DNA of 64,000 bases, taken from NCBI RefSeq assembly GCF_001431665.1, contig NZ_LLXV01000053.1:1-64000 (forward strand). The letters run 5' to 3'. Position numbers and translations under genes: made by a program. Of the stretch, positions 6,884 to 15,884 are shown in pieces (position 1 is the stretch's first letter; each line of letters opens with the position of its first letter). Below the pieces are notes generated by a model. It ran no database searches and was not told the origin of the DNA. It saw only the letters and a program-made list of their open reading frames with translations. Source of the stretch: Stenotrophomonas beteli. Its GTDB lineage: Bacteria > Pseudomonadota > Gammaproteobacteria > Xanthomonadales > Xanthomonadaceae.

Positions 6884-8470
6884 TCAATGCCCACCTGCCG
6901 AAGCGGCACCGGCACCCGCCCCAAACGGCGGCTTGGCCAGCCACAGGAAGGTGATGATCGCCAGGAAGATCCAGCCCAGCAGGAAGAAGATGTCGTTGAA
7001 ACCCATCTGCGATGCCTGGTGGTTGATCATGGTGTTCAGTACCGCCGCACCGTGTTGCAGGTCGCCCTGCCCCATCGCGGTGACCTGGTCCTGCATGCCC
7101 GGCTGGTAGGCCGAGATGTGTTCGGTCAGGTCGGCATGGTGCACCTGGGTGCGACGCGCCCACAGCCATGTCGTCAGCGATGCCGCGAAGCTGCCGCCCA
7201 GCGTGCGCAGGAACGTGGCCAGGCCCGAGCCCGCGGCGATCTCGCGCCCATCCAGATCCGACAGCAGGATCTGCAGCACCGGCATGAAGAACAGTGCCAC
7301 GCCGATGCCCATGATCAGCTGTACGCCGGCCACGTGCTGGAAGTCCACCTGCAGGTTGAAACCGGAGCGCAGGAAGCTGGTCATCGACAGGAACACGAAG
7401 GCAATGGTCGCCAGCATGCGCATGTCGAACCGCGAGGCATACTTGCCCACGAACGGGGTCATGATCACCGGCAGTACGCCGATCGGCGCGGTCGCCAACC
7501 CTGCCCAGATCGCGGTATAGCCCATGTCACGCTGCAGCCACTGCGGAATCAGCAGTGCCACGCTGAAGAACGCCGCGTAGGCCACCACCATCGCCAGCGT
7601 ACCGGCGCGGAAGTTGCGGTGCCGGAACAGCTTCAGGTCGACGATCGGATCCTTGTCGGTCAGTTCCCAGATCAGGAACACGGTCAGCGCCACCACCGCC
7701 ACGCAGGCCAGCACCACGATCTTCATCGATGAGAACCAGTCCTCGTCGTTGCCCAGGTCGAGCACCAGCTGCAGCGCGCCGACGCCGATCACCAGGGTGA
7801 CCAGGCCGACGTAGTCCATCTTCGGTTTCTCGATCTGCTCCGGGCGCCCCTTCAACTGGTTGCCCACCACCAGCGCGGCGAAGATGCCCAGCGGTACGTT
7901 GATCAGGAAGATCCATTCCCAACTGTAGTTGTCGGTGATCCAGCCACCGAGGATCGGGCCGCAGATCGGCGCCACCACCGTGATCATCGCCAGCAGCGCC
8001 AATGCCTGCCCGCGCTTCTCACGCGGGTAGATCGAGACCAGCAGCGACTGCGTGATCGGATACATCGGGCCGGCCACGAAACCCTGCAGCGCACGCGAAA
8101 CGACCAGCATGCCCATGCTCTGCGCCAGGCCGCACAGCAGCGAGGTGATGACGAAGGCCAGCGTGGCCCAGACGAACAGCTTGCGTTCGCCGAAGCGGCG
8201 GCTGAGCCAGCCGGTCAGCGGCAGCGCGATGGCGGTGCTGACCGCGAACGAGGTGATGACCCAGGTCGCCTGCTGCGAACTGGCGCCGAGATTACCGGCG
8301 ATGGTCGGCAGCGAGACGTTGGCAATGGTGGTGTCGAGCACCTGCATGAACGAGGCCATCGCCAGGCCCACGGTGCACAGGGCGACACTGGGCGGCAGGA
8401 ACCCGGAGGCCGCACCCGGCGCCGCCGGTGCGCCCGGAGCGCCGGGTGCGGCTGGAGCTTGTGCGGACAT
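6884..8470 (-). CDS. emrB: MFS multidrug efflux transporter EmrB (DHA2, 14 TM)
   Basis: A 528-aa inner-membrane drug:H+ antiporter, the pump subunit of a tripartite MFS efflux system. After a Pro/Ala/Gly-rich N-terminus it shows DHA2 family marks: QVLDTTIANVSLPTIAGNLG in TM1, WLSRRFGERKLFVW (motif A) and RALQGFVAGPMYP (motif C region). GPILGGWITDNYSWEWIFLINVPLG is typical of EmrB/QacA proteins. It is the last gene of emrR-emrC-emrA-emrB, 7 bp after emrA. The S. maltophilia EmrCAB system is known to export hydrophobic compounds such as CCCP and nalidixic acid; the exact substrates of this copy are inferred. Confidence 0.95.
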   Translation of the reverse strand: MSAQAPAAPGAPGAPAAPGAASGFLPPSVALCTVGLAMASFMQVLDTTIANVSLPTIAGNLGASSQQATWVITSFAVSTAIALPLTGWLSRRFGERKLFVWATLAFVITSLLCGLAQSMGMLVVSRALQGFVAGPMYPITQSLLVSIYPREKRGQALALLAMITVVAPICGPILGGWITDNYSWEWIFLINVPLGIFAALVVGNQLKGRPEQIEKPKMDYVGLVTLVIGVGALQLVLDLGNDEDWFSSMKIVVLACVAVVALTVFLIWELTDKDPIVDLKLFRHRNFRAGTLAMVVAYAAFFSVALLIPQWLQRDMGYTAIWAGLATAPIGVLPVIMTPFVGKYASRFDMRMLATIAFVFLSMTSFLRSGFNLQVDFQHVAGVQLIMGIGVALFFMPVLQILLSDLDGREIAAGSGLATFLRTLGGSFAASLTTWLWARRTQVHHADLTEHISAYQPGMQDQVTAMGQGDLQHGAAVLNTMINHQASQMGFNDIFFLLGWIFLAIITFLWLAKPPFGAGAGAASAGGH

Positions 8471-8477
8471 GGCGACC

Positions 8478-9659
8478 TCAGCCCACCTTCGCCTGCTGCT
8501 GCGGCAGGTTGCCCTGGATGATCGTGTGGATCACCTCGTCGGCATCATGCAGCTGCTTGGCATACACGTCGGTGTCGAACACCGTGCCCTTGGCTGGCGC
8601 GCTCGGCAGCACTTCGCCCTTCTGGTCGCGCAGGCTCACTTCGGCCTTCATCGACAGGCCGATGCGCAGCGGGTGTTCGGCCAGCTGCTTGGCATCGATG
8701 GCGATGCGCACCGGCACGCGCTGCACGATCTTGATCCAGTTGCCGCTGGCGTTCTGCGCCGGCAGCAGCGAGAAGGCCGAGCCGGTGCCCAGGCCCAGGC
8801 TCTGGATGCGGCCCTTGTACTTCACGTCACCGGCATACAGGTCCGACTTCAGCTCCACTTCCTGGCCCAGGCGCATGTGGCGCAGCTGGGTTTCCTTGAA
8901 GTTGGCCTCGACCCACATCTGCTCGGTCGGCACCACGGCCATCAGGGCATTGCCCGGCTGCACGCGCTGGCCGACCTGCACCGAACGACGGGCAACGTAG
9001 CCGGTGACCGGCGCGACGATGCCGGCGCGGGCGTTGTTGAGGAAGGCCTGGCGCAGCTGCGCGGCGGCGGCCTGCACATCCGGCTGGGTGGCGATGACGG
9101 TGTCATCGACCAGCGCGCGGTTGCGCTCGACGGTCTCGCGCGAACCGGCCACGGCCGCTTCGGCGGCGGCCAGCTCGTCACGGGCGTGGGCCAGTTCTTC
9201 GTTGGAAATGGCGCCGGTGGCAGCCAGGTCCTTGCGGCGGGCGAAGTCTTCGCGCACGCGCTTCAGGGTCACCTGGCGGGCGTTCAGGTCCGCCTGCGCG
9301 CCTTCCACGCTGCGGTACAGGCCGCGGGTCTGGCGCACGGTCTTGGCCAGGTTGGCCTCGGCCTGCTGCAGCGCCACCGACGTGTCGGACGGGTCCAGCT
9401 GCACCAGCAGCTGGCCGCGCTCCACGCGCATGCCGTCATCGGCATTGATGGCGACCACGGTACCGGCCACCAGCGGGGTGATCTGCACCTGGTTGCCCTG
9501 CACGTAGGCATCGTCGGTTTCTTCGAACCAACGGCCGAACATGAAGTACCACAGCGCCAGTGCGGCCAGCAGCAGCACGACGATCACGAACAGGCCGCGC
9601 AGCAGGTGACCGCGGCGGTTGGGGGCGGCCGGGGCCGCGGTGTCTTGGGTCTGGCTCAT
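8478..9659 (-). CDS. emrA: Periplasmic adaptor (membrane fusion protein) EmrA
   Basis: A 393-aa HlyD/EmrA-family adaptor. A short cytoplasmic N-terminus is followed by one membrane anchor at about residues 22-44 (LFVIVVLLLAALALWYFMFG). Next come a biotinyl-lipoyl-like half (VAGTVVAINADDGMRVERGQ), a long alpha-hairpin rich in Ala/Gln/Arg, the second lipoyl half (GYVARRSVQVGQRVQPG) and a beta-barrel. It joins EmrB in the inner membrane to the outer-membrane channel EmrC. The gene lies 11 bp after emrC and 7 bp before emrB, so they are co-transcribed. Confidence 0.95.
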   Translation of the reverse strand: MSQTQDTAAPAAPNRRGHLLRGLFVIVVLLLAALALWYFMFGRWFEETDDAYVQGNQVQITPLVAGTVVAINADDGMRVERGQLLVQLDPSDTSVALQQAEANLAKTVRQTRGLYRSVEGAQADLNARQVTLKRVREDFARRKDLAATGAISNEELAHARDELAAAEAAVAGSRETVERNRALVDDTVIATQPDVQAAAAQLRQAFLNNARAGIVAPVTGYVARRSVQVGQRVQPGNALMAVVPTEQMWVEANFKETQLRHMRLGQEVELKSDLYAGDVKYKGRIQSLGLGTGSAFSLLPAQNASGNWIKIVQRVPVRIAIDAKQLAEHPLRIGLSMKAEVSLRDQKGEVLPSAPAKGTVFDTDVYAKQLHDADEVIHTIIQGNLPQQQAKVG

Positions 9660-9670
9660 GGCAGGGGTCT

Positions 9671-11164
9671 TCAGGAATGCGAGGAATCGGAATGGGAGGC
9701 GATCGGTGCGCGGTCGGCATCAGCGGGCTGGAAACCACCGCCCAGTGCCTTGCTCAGGCGCACCGAGGTCTGGACCTGCTGCGACTGCAGGCCGGCCAGC
9801 TGCTGCTGCGACTGCAGCAGGGTGGACTGCGCGGTCAGCACGTCCAGGTAGCTGCCGATGCCGGCGCGGTAGCGCTGCTGGGCCAGGTCGAAGGCCGAGC
9901 GTGCGGTATCCACCGCCTGCTGCTGCGAGTGCGCCTGCTGCGCCAGCGAACGCACCGCGTTGACCTGGTCGGCCACGTCGCGCAGTGCGTCGAGCACGGT
10001 CTGGTTGTAGTTGGCCACCGCCAGGTCGTACTGCGCATCGGTGCTGGCCAGGTTGGCGCGCAGCTTGCCGCCTTCGAAGATCGGCAGGCTCAGCGCCGGG
10101 CCGATGTAGGCGAAGGTGGAGCTGCTCTTCAGCAGGTCACCCAGGTTCGGGGCGACCACGCCGGCCAGCGCGGTCAGGTTGAAGCTCGGGTAGAACTTGG
10201 TCTTGGCGACCTTGATCTGCTTGTTGGCCGCTTCCACGCGCCAGCGCGCGGCCACGATATCCGGGCGACGGCCAAGCAGTTCGCTGGGCAGCACGCCCGG
10301 CAGCTGCAGCGCCATCGGGCTCAACGGTTGCGGGCGCTGGATCGACAGGCCACGGTCCGGGCCCTTGCCGACCAGTGCCGCCAGTGCGGTGCGGGCCGCG
10401 TCGATGCGCTGCTGCGCGGCCTGCACCTGCTGCTGCGCGGCCGGCACGCGCGCTTCGGCCTGGCGCACCTGCAGATCGCTGTCGATGCCGGCGCGGCGAC
10501 GCTGGCGGGTCAGTTCCAGCGACTTCTGCGAGCGGCTCAGCTCTTCTTCGGCTACGTCGTTGAGCTGCCATGCGTAAGCAAGATCGGCATAGGCCTGGGC
10601 AATACCGGTGGACAGGCTCAGGCGTGCGGCCTGGGCTTCGACAGTGGCGGCATGCGCGCCATCCACCGCCGCTTCCCAGGCAGCGCGCTTGCCGCCCCAC
10701 AGATCGACGCCATAGCTGAAATCGAAGGCAACCTGGCTGCTGCCGCCGTAACGTCCGCCCATTTCGCTGCCGACCATCGACTCCGGCAGGCGCAGGCCGG
10801 TGTAGCCACCGGACACCGACAGGCTCGGCAGTTCGTCGGCGCGCGCGGTACCGACCTGGGCCTGGGCCTGGCGCAGGCGCGCATCGGCGGCGTCCAGGCT
10901 CGGATGACCAGCCAGCCCTTCGGCGACCAGCGCGTCCAGCTGGGCATCGCCCAACGCCTTCCACCAGTCCTGCGCCGGGAAGCCGGTGGCGCTCAGGTCG
11001 GTGTCGGCCAGGGTGCGTTCGCTGTGCAGGCTGTCCACGTCAATCACGTGTCCCTGCGGGGTGAGGCCACGGCTGCTGGCGCAGGCGGCCAGAGCCAGGG
11101 CCAGCGCTGACACCAGCAGCGCGCGCCCGGACCGGCGGAGAGGAGAATGCGGGATCGGGTTCAT
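9671..11164 (-). CDS. emrC: Outer-membrane efflux channel lipoprotein EmrC (NodT/TolC family)
   Basis: A 497-aa outer-membrane factor of the NodT lipoprotein group. The signal peptide ends in a lipobox LALAACASS, so Cys at about residue 28 is probably acylated. Two TolC-type repeats follow; LGRRPDIVAARWRVEAANKQI and the second half RYRAGIGSYLDVLTAQSTLLQSQQQ are diagnostic. In S. maltophilia the channel gene belongs to the emr operon, whereas E. coli EmrAB borrows TolC. Its start overlaps the emrR stop by 4 bp. Confidence 0.94.
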   Translation of the reverse strand: MNPIPHSPLRRSGRALLVSALALALAACASSRGLTPQGHVIDVDSLHSERTLADTDLSATGFPAQDWWKALGDAQLDALVAEGLAGHPSLDAADARLRQAQAQVGTARADELPSLSVSGGYTGLRLPESMVGSEMGGRYGGSSQVAFDFSYGVDLWGGKRAAWEAAVDGAHAATVEAQAARLSLSTGIAQAYADLAYAWQLNDVAEEELSRSQKSLELTRQRRRAGIDSDLQVRQAEARVPAAQQQVQAAQQRIDAARTALAALVGKGPDRGLSIQRPQPLSPMALQLPGVLPSELLGRRPDIVAARWRVEAANKQIKVAKTKFYPSFNLTALAGVVAPNLGDLLKSSSTFAYIGPALSLPIFEGGKLRANLASTDAQYDLAVANYNQTVLDALRDVADQVNAVRSLAQQAHSQQQAVDTARSAFDLAQQRYRAGIGSYLDVLTAQSTLLQSQQQLAGLQSQQVQTSVRLSKALGGGFQPADADRAPIASHSDSSHS

Positions 11165-11604
11165 GGGGTCGTCAGGGAATCGCGGATTCGGGTGAGGAGG
11201 GACAGCAGCAGCGTGCGCTCGTCGGCGGAAAGATCACGCAGCGCGTAATCCATCACCGCGTCGCCGCGCAGCTTCAGCCGCGCCCACAAGGCGCGGCCTT
11301 CATCGGTCAGCACGATCTGCAGGGCGCGACGGTCCTGGGCGTGCGGTTCGCGGCGGACGCAGCCGAGGGCTTCCAGCTTGTCCAGCAGGCGGGTCACCGC
11401 GCTGGGGACCTGGTCGATGGCCTGGGCCAGTTCGTTGGCGGTGCAGGGCGCCATATGGGAAAGCACCTTCAACCCGATGTAGTGGGTGAAGCCGATACCC
11501 AGATCTTCTTCGGCCATGGACGCGTCGAGTTGCCGGACCAGGCCGTCGCGCACCTGGCGCAGCAGCAGGCCAAAGCTGGGGGGAGTGGTTGCAGGACAGA
11601 TCAT
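11161..11604 (-). CDS. emrR: MarR-family repressor EmrR
   Basis: A 147-aa MarR-type winged helix-turn-helix regulator. The DNA-binding region reads ANELAQAIDQVPSAVTRLLDKLEALGCVRREPHAQDRRALQIVLTDEG, with the D-R wing signature of the family. It is the first gene of the emr operon and overlaps emrC by ATGA, so it probably represses its own operon and is relieved by phenolic or uncoupler ligands, as E. coli EmrR is. I prefer the ATG at 11604 (MICPATTPP); longer readings back to 11661 would run through the AT-rich operator/promoter. The Shine-Dalgarno is weak. Confidence 0.9.
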   Translation of the reverse strand: MICPATTPPSFGLLLRQVRDGLVRQLDASMAEEDLGIGFTHYIGLKVLSHMAPCTANELAQAIDQVPSAVTRLLDKLEALGCVRREPHAQDRRALQIVLTDEGRALWARLKLRGDAVMDYALRDLSADERTLLLSLLTRIRDSLTTP

Positions 11605-11628
11605 GGGGGAGCATTCTCTTCCAAAAAA

Positions 11629-11650
11629 AATATTTCTCAATGGAAATATT
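11629..11650 (-). promoter_or_regulatory. Probable EmrR operator, 8-bp inverted repeat
   Basis: AATATTTC (11629-11636), a 6-bp spacer and GAAATATT (11643-11650) form a perfect AT-rich dyad 25 bp upstream of the emrR start. The dyad is typical of MarR-family operators and stands out in this GC-rich DNA. That EmrR binds here is inferred. Confidence 0.6.
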
Positions 11651-11749
11651 CGATCTGGCATCGAATGCTGTGTTGCAGCAGTGGGCTGGATCGGTGAAGG
11701 CGCCTACCTTAATGATCTGCTCAGGTGGCCCGGTAGTACAATTCAGCCA

Positions 11750-12658
11750 ATGGATGACAGTTTTCCGCCAGCGGACATGATGAACAAGGCAGAAATCCCC
11801 CCTCCCAAGCGGCTGTTGCGGGACGACGCGCTGGACTGGTTCGAGCGCAACGACGGCCCGCCGGTGGTCGGTTTCCGCTTCGACAGCCCGCAGGGGCTGG
11901 TGCGTGAGGTGGATTGGCACCACCACCAGCGTGCCCAGCTGATCTGCGTCGAACGCGGCCTGCTGACCACCCGTACCTCACACGGTACCTGGTCGCTGGC
12001 GCCGGGTTCGGCCGGGTGGATGCCGCCGCTGGAGCCGCATACGGTCACCCTCGACGGCCCACTGCGTGGCTGGGGCATGGCGCTGGCCGCGCCGGCCTGC
12101 GCCACCCTGCCCTCCGATCCCTGCGTGCTGGGCCTGTCCAAGCTGGCCCAGGCATTGGCCGACCGCATCTGCGAGTGGCCGCTGGGCTACGACACTACGC
12201 CCGAACGCCAGCACATCATCGACGTGCTGCTGGACGAGATCCGTACCGCGCCGCGCCAGCGCATGCACCTGCCGATGCCGCATGACCGGCGCCTGCTGAA
12301 GATCGCCTCGCAGCTGCTGGCCGACCCGTCAGACGAGCGCAGCCTGGCCGAATGGGCGCACTGGGCGGGGCTGTCGCCGCGCAGCCTGACCCGCCACTTC
12401 CGCGACGAGACCACGCTCAGCTTCGCCCAGTGGCGGCAGCAGGCGCGCCTGGCCGAGGCTCTGCGCCAGCTGACCGATGGTCGCAGCGTGGCCGACATCG
12501 CCCACGCGCTGGGCTTCAGCAGCGCCAGCGCCTTCGTTACCGTGTTCCGCCGCCACTTCGGGCTGCCGCCCGGGCGCTACTTGGCGCGGGCCGGGCACGG
12601 GCTGGAAACCGGACTGGATCCGGCGCGTGGCTTGGCATCCCCGGCCGCATCCGGATAA
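11750..12658 (+). CDS. AraC-family transcriptional regulator
   Basis: A protein of about 302 aa with a cupin-like N-terminal sensing half (REVDWHHHQRAQLICVERG...GSAGWMPPLEPHTV). Its C-terminal double helix-turn-helix reads DERSLAEWAHWAGLSPRSLTRHFRDETTLSFAQWRQQARLAEAL, then VADIAHALGFSSASAFVTVFRRHFGLPPG. The His-rich cupin strand is common in AraC regulators of efflux or small-molecule genes. The start is uncertain: ATG at 11750, 11777 or 11780. It is divergent from the emr operon and may respond to the same compounds, but it is separated by about 100 bp and the target is unknown. Confidence 0.88.
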   Translation: MDDSFPPADMMNKAEIPPPKRLLRDDALDWFERNDGPPVVGFRFDSPQGLVREVDWHHHQRAQLICVERGLLTTRTSHGTWSLAPGSAGWMPPLEPHTVTLDGPLRGWGMALAAPACATLPSDPCVLGLSKLAQALADRICEWPLGYDTTPERQHIIDVLLDEIRTAPRQRMHLPMPHDRRLLKIASQLLADPSDERSLAEWAHWAGLSPRSLTRHFRDETTLSFAQWRQQARLAEALRQLTDGRSVADIAHALGFSSASAFVTVFRRHFGLPPGRYLARAGHGLETGLDPARGLASPAASG

Positions 12659-12717
12659 TCACAGGATTGCGAGCGGCGACCGCCGTCGCCGCCTCCCGAC
12701 ATAGGTAACAACGCCGC

Positions 12718-14961
12718 ATGACCGAACTTGCCCGCCCCGTGTTCCACGGATTCGAACAACTGCCGCTGCGCGAGTACGCCGAACGCGCGTACCTGGACTA
12801 CTCGATGTACGTGGTCCTGGACCGTGCCCTGCCGTTCCTCGGCGACGGCCTGAAGCCGGTGCAGCGCCGCATCATCTATTCGATGAGCGAGCTGGGCCTG
12901 AATGCCGCGTCCAAGCCGAAGAAGTCCGCGCGCACCGTCGGTGACGTCATCGGCAAGTACCACCCGCACGGCGACAGCGCGTGCTACGAGGCGCTGGTGC
13001 TGATGGCACAGCCGTTCTCGTACCGCTACCCGCTGATCGAGGGCCAGGGCAACTTCGGCTCCAGCGACGACCCGAAGTCGTTCGCGGCGATGCGTTACAC
13101 CGAATCCAAGCTGACCCCGATCGCCGAAGTGCTGCTGGGCGAGCTGGGCCAGGGCACCACCGACTGGGCACCGAACTTCGACGGCACCCTGCAGGAACCG
13201 ACCTGGATGCCGGCGCGGCTGCCGCACCTGCTGCTCAACGGCACCACCGGCATCGCCGTGGGCATGGCCACCGACGTGCCGCCGCACAATCTCAACGAGA
13301 TCGTCAGCGCGCTGCTGCACCTGCTGGACAACCCCGATGCCAGCGTACGCGACCTGTGCGAGCACGTGCAGGGCCCGGACTACCCCTCCAGCGCCGAGAT
13401 CATCACCGCCGCCAACGATCTGCGGACCATGTACGAGACCGGCAACGGCAGCGTGCGTGCGCGTGCGACCTTCACCAAGGAAGCCAACAACATCGTGATC
13501 ACGGCGCTGCCGTTCCAGGTGTCGCCGTCGAAGGTGATCGAGCAGATCGCCGCGCAGATGCGCGCCAAGAAGCTGCCGTGGCTGGAAGACATCCGCGATG
13601 AATCCGACCACGCCAACCCGGTGCGCGTGGTGCTGGTACCGCGTTCCAACCGCGTTGATGCCGAGCAGCTGATGGGCCACCTGTTCGCGACCACGGACCT
13701 GGAGCGCAGCTACCGCGTCAACCTCAACGTGATCGGGCTGGACGGCCGTCCGCAGGTGAAGAACCTGAAGATGCTGCTCAGCGAATGGCTGACCTTCCGC
13801 AGCAACACCGTCACCCGTCGCCTGCAGCACCGCCTGCAGAAGGTCGAGCGCCGCCTGCACCTGTTGGAAGGCCTGCTGGTCGCCTTCCTCAACCTGGACG
13901 AGGTGATCCACATCATCCGTACCGAGGACGAACCGAAGGCCGCGCTGATGGCGCGCTTCGGCCTGTCCGAGGAACAGGCCGAGTACATCCTGGAAACCAA
14001 GCTGAAGCAGCTGGCCCGCCTGGAGGAGATGAAGATCCGCGGCGAGCAGGACGAGCTGGCCAAGGAACGCGAGAAGATCCTCGGCATCCTCGACAGCAAG
14101 GCCAAGCTGAAGAAGCTGATCCGCGACGAACTGACCGCCGACGCCAAGAAGTTCGGCGACGCACGCCGTTCGCCGCTGGTGCAGCGCCAGGCCGCGCAGG
14201 CGATCGACGAGACGGAGCTGGTGCCGAGCGAGCCGATGACCGTGGTGCTGTCGGAAAAGGGCTGGATCCGTGCCGCCAAGGGCCATGACGTCGACGCGTC
14301 CGCGCTGTCCTACCGCGATGGCGACGCACTGCAGGGGTCGGTGCGCGCACGCAGCACCCAGCAGGTCGCGTTCCTCGACAGCGAAGGCCGCGCCTACTCG
14401 ACGCCGGTGCACACCCTGCCCTCCGCGCGTGGCAATGGCGAACCGCTGACCGGCCGCTTCTCGCCGGCACCGGGCACCAGCTTCGTGACCCTGGCCAGCG
14501 CCGAGCCGGACACCCGCTTCGTGCTGGCCTCCAGCCATGGTTACGGCTTCGTCACCCGCTTCGAGAACCTGATCGGCCGCAACAAGGCCGGCAAGGCGAT
14601 GCTGAACCTGTCGGCCGGCTCCTCGGTGCTGACCCCGTCGGTGGTCGCCAACGTCGCCACCGACCGCATCGTGGCGGTGACCAGTTCGGGCAACCTGCTG
14701 GCGATTGCCGCCAACGACCTGCCGGAGCTGGACAAGGGCAAGGGCAACAAGATCATCGAGATCCCGAAGGCCAAGCTCGCCACCGAACGCGTGGTCGCCA
14801 TCGTGGCGATCAGCCCGGGGCAGACCCTGCAGGTACGCAGCGGCCAGCGCACCATGGGCCTGAAGTTCAACGAGCTCGACGCCTATCTCGGCGCCCGCGC
14901 CACCCGCGGCCACCTGCTGCCGCGCGGCTGGCAGAAGGTGGAAGGGCTGTCGGTGGAGTAA
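12718..14961 (+). CDS. parC: DNA topoisomerase IV subunit A
   Basis: ParC, 747 aa, is the DNA-breaking subunit of topoisomerase IV, which decatenates daughter chromosomes together with ParE. The QRDR reads [20 protein letters not shown] with Ser87 and Glu91 (E. coli Ser80 and Glu84) unmutated, so no classical quinolone-resistance change is present. The catalytic tyrosine is in FAAMRYTES at about residue 127. The tower, the coiled-coil region ([20 protein letters not shown]) and the C-terminal beta-pinwheel are complete. A strong terminator follows at 15016-15043. Confidence 0.97.
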   Translation: MTELARPVFHGFEQLPLREYAERAYLDYSMYVVLDRALPFLGDGLKPVQRRIIYSMSELGLNAASKPKKSARTVGDVIGKYHPHGDSACYEALVLMAQPFSYRYPLIEGQGNFGSSDDPKSFAAMRYTESKLTPIAEVLLGELGQGTTDWAPNFDGTLQEPTWMPARLPHLLLNGTTGIAVGMATDVPPHNLNEIVSALLHLLDNPDASVRDLCEHVQGPDYPSSAEIITAANDLRTMYETGNGSVRARATFTKEANNIVITALPFQVSPSKVIEQIAAQMRAKKLPWLEDIRDESDHANPVRVVLVPRSNRVDAEQLMGHLFATTDLERSYRVNLNVIGLDGRPQVKNLKMLLSEWLTFRSNTVTRRLQHRLQKVERRLHLLEGLLVAFLNLDEVIHIIRTEDEPKAALMARFGLSEEQAEYILETKLKQLARLEEMKIRGEQDELAKEREKILGILDSKAKLKKLIRDELTADAKKFGDARRSPLVQRQAAQAIDETELVPSEPMTVVLSEKGWIRAAKGHDVDASALSYRDGDALQGSVRARSTQQVAFLDSEGRAYSTPVHTLPSARGNGEPLTGRFSPAPGTSFVTLASAEPDTRFVLASSHGYGFVTRFENLIGRNKAGKAMLNLSAGSSVLTPSVVANVATDRIVAVTSSGNLLAIAANDLPELDKGKGNKIIEIPKAKLATERVVAIVAISPGQTLQVRSGQRTMGLKFNELDAYLGARATRGHLLPRGWQKVEGLSVE

Positions 14962-14969
14962 GAGGTACG

Positions 14970-15008
14970 GGGGTCGGATCCCTTTCCATGGGAAAGGGCT
15001 CTGACCCC
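14970..15008. repeat. Inverted repeat with GGATCCCTTTCC core, copy 2
   Basis: GGGGTCGGATCCCTTTCC and GGAAAGGGCTCTGACCCC flank a tiny loop, just after parC. It is the same family as the elements at 4526, 60878 and 60932. Confidence 0.8.
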
Positions 15009-15015
15009 AGGCACG

Positions 15016-15043
15016 AAAAAGCCGGGGCATTCCCCGGCTTTTT
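15016..15043. terminator. Bidirectional terminator after parC
   Basis: AAAAAGCCGGGG and CCCCGGCTTTTT form a 12-bp perfect stem with a CATT loop. The A and T runs on both sides allow it to work in either direction. Confidence 0.92.
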
Positions 15044-15127
15044 CGTTGTCGGCTGGCGGGCAGTGGAGCGGCTGGCTGGCGAAGGCTGGCTGGCGGTGCT
15101 CCGGTGCTGGCGGGCGACAGAACTTTT

Positions 15128-15256
15128 GTAGAGTCGAGCCGGGCTCGACTCGGATCCAACAGCAGCCGAGCATGGCTCGGCTCTACATGAAGCGAGGCAG
15201 CCGAGCATGGCTCGGCTCTACATGAAGCGAGGCAGCCGAGCATGGCTCGGCTCTGC
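15128..15256. repeat. Tandem array of four SMAG/REP units downstream of bfr
   Basis: Units lie at about 15128-15150, 15163-15186, 15197-15221 and 15233-15256. The last three form a head-to-tail array with a period of about 35 bp; each period is ATGAAGCGAGGC followed by the palindrome AGCCGAGCATGGCTCGGCT. The array lies just past the 3' end of the leftward bacterioferritin gene. Confidence 0.85.
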
Positions 15257-15272
15257 AGAGAGCGGTGCCGGC

Positions 15273-15761
15273 TCAGTGCGCCGGGGCGCCGCTGCCGTCG
15301 ATCTTGCTCAGCTGGTACAGCTCCAGGCCGATGCGCTTGATCAGGCCCAGCTGCTGCTCCAACCACCAGGCGTGGTCTTCCTCGGTGTCCTTCAGCTGGG
15401 CCAGCAGGATGTCGCGGCTCACGTAGTCGCCCTTCTCCTCGCACAGCTTCATGCCGGCGGCGAGATTGTTCCGAACGGCGTATTCAGTATCGAGATCCTT
15501 CTGCAGCATCTCCTCCACGGTCTTGCCGGGCTCGGTGGCATGCGGGCGCATGTCCGGGTCGCCGCCCAGGAACAGGATCCGGCGCAGCAGCGCATCGGCG
15601 TGCTGGGTTTCCTCTTCCATCTCGTGGTTCAGGCGTTCGTACAGCGCGAACAGGCCCTGGTCCTCGTAGCGGCGGGAATGGATGAAGTACTGGTCGCGGG
15701 CAGCAAGCTCGCCGCGCAGCAGTTCCTTCAGGCAGGCGATGACGTCCGGGTTGCCTTTCAT
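15273..15761 (-). CDS. bfr: Bacterioferritin-like iron storage protein lacking the haem Met
   Basis: A 162-aa ferritin-like four-helix-bundle protein, with the length and start ([15 protein letters not shown]) of bacterioferritin. The ferroxidase ligands are present: Glu18, Glu51, His54, Glu93, Glu127 and His130, plus Tyr25. The axial haem ligand Met52 of E. coli Bfr is replaced by Thr ([10 protein letters not shown]), so the shell should store iron and detoxify peroxide/Fe(II) but may not bind haem. No bacterioferritin-associated ferredoxin gene is adjacent. It is divergent from the acylase gene at 15885. Confidence 0.9.
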   Translation of the reverse strand: MKGNPDVIACLKELLRGELAARDQYFIHSRRYEDQGLFALYERLNHEMEEETQHADALLRRILFLGGDPDMRPHATEPGKTVEEMLQKDLDTEYAVRNNLAAGMKLCEEKGDYVSRDILLAQLKDTEEDHAWWLEQQLGLIKRIGLELYQLSKIDGSGAPAH

Positions 15762-15850
15762 GGGGGGCTCCTGTGAATCGATGCGGCATAGGGTGACGCA
15801 TTTCCGGCGACGGTGATCTAATCGGAATCAGTCGCAGTTGCGCCTGCGGC

Positions 15851-15884
15851 TACAATCGACCCTCGAGCGTGGAAAGGACGTGCG
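15851..15884 (+). promoter_or_regulatory. Probable -10 box and RBS of the acylase gene
   Basis: TACAAT at 15851-15856 and a strong Shine-Dalgarno GGAAAGGA at 15871-15878 precede the ATG at 15885. No clear -35 box was found at 17 bp. Confidence 0.45.

Noticed and set aside
11485-11749. N-terminal extension of the AraC regulator back to an upstream ATG
   Set aside because: The extra region overlaps emrR and its operator and shows no domain-like sequence.
12958-12995. Quinolone-resistance mutation in parC
   Set aside because: The QRDR reads GDSACYEA, with Ser and Glu unmutated.
15128-15256. Possible CRISPR array at the regularly spaced repeats
   Set aside because: The spacers are identical, the units are palindromic SMAG elements and no cas genes are near.
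12577-15444. Long minus-strand open frame opposite parC
   Set aside because: It is antisense to parC and runs through SMAG repeats and a terminator; the composition is that of a shadow frame.
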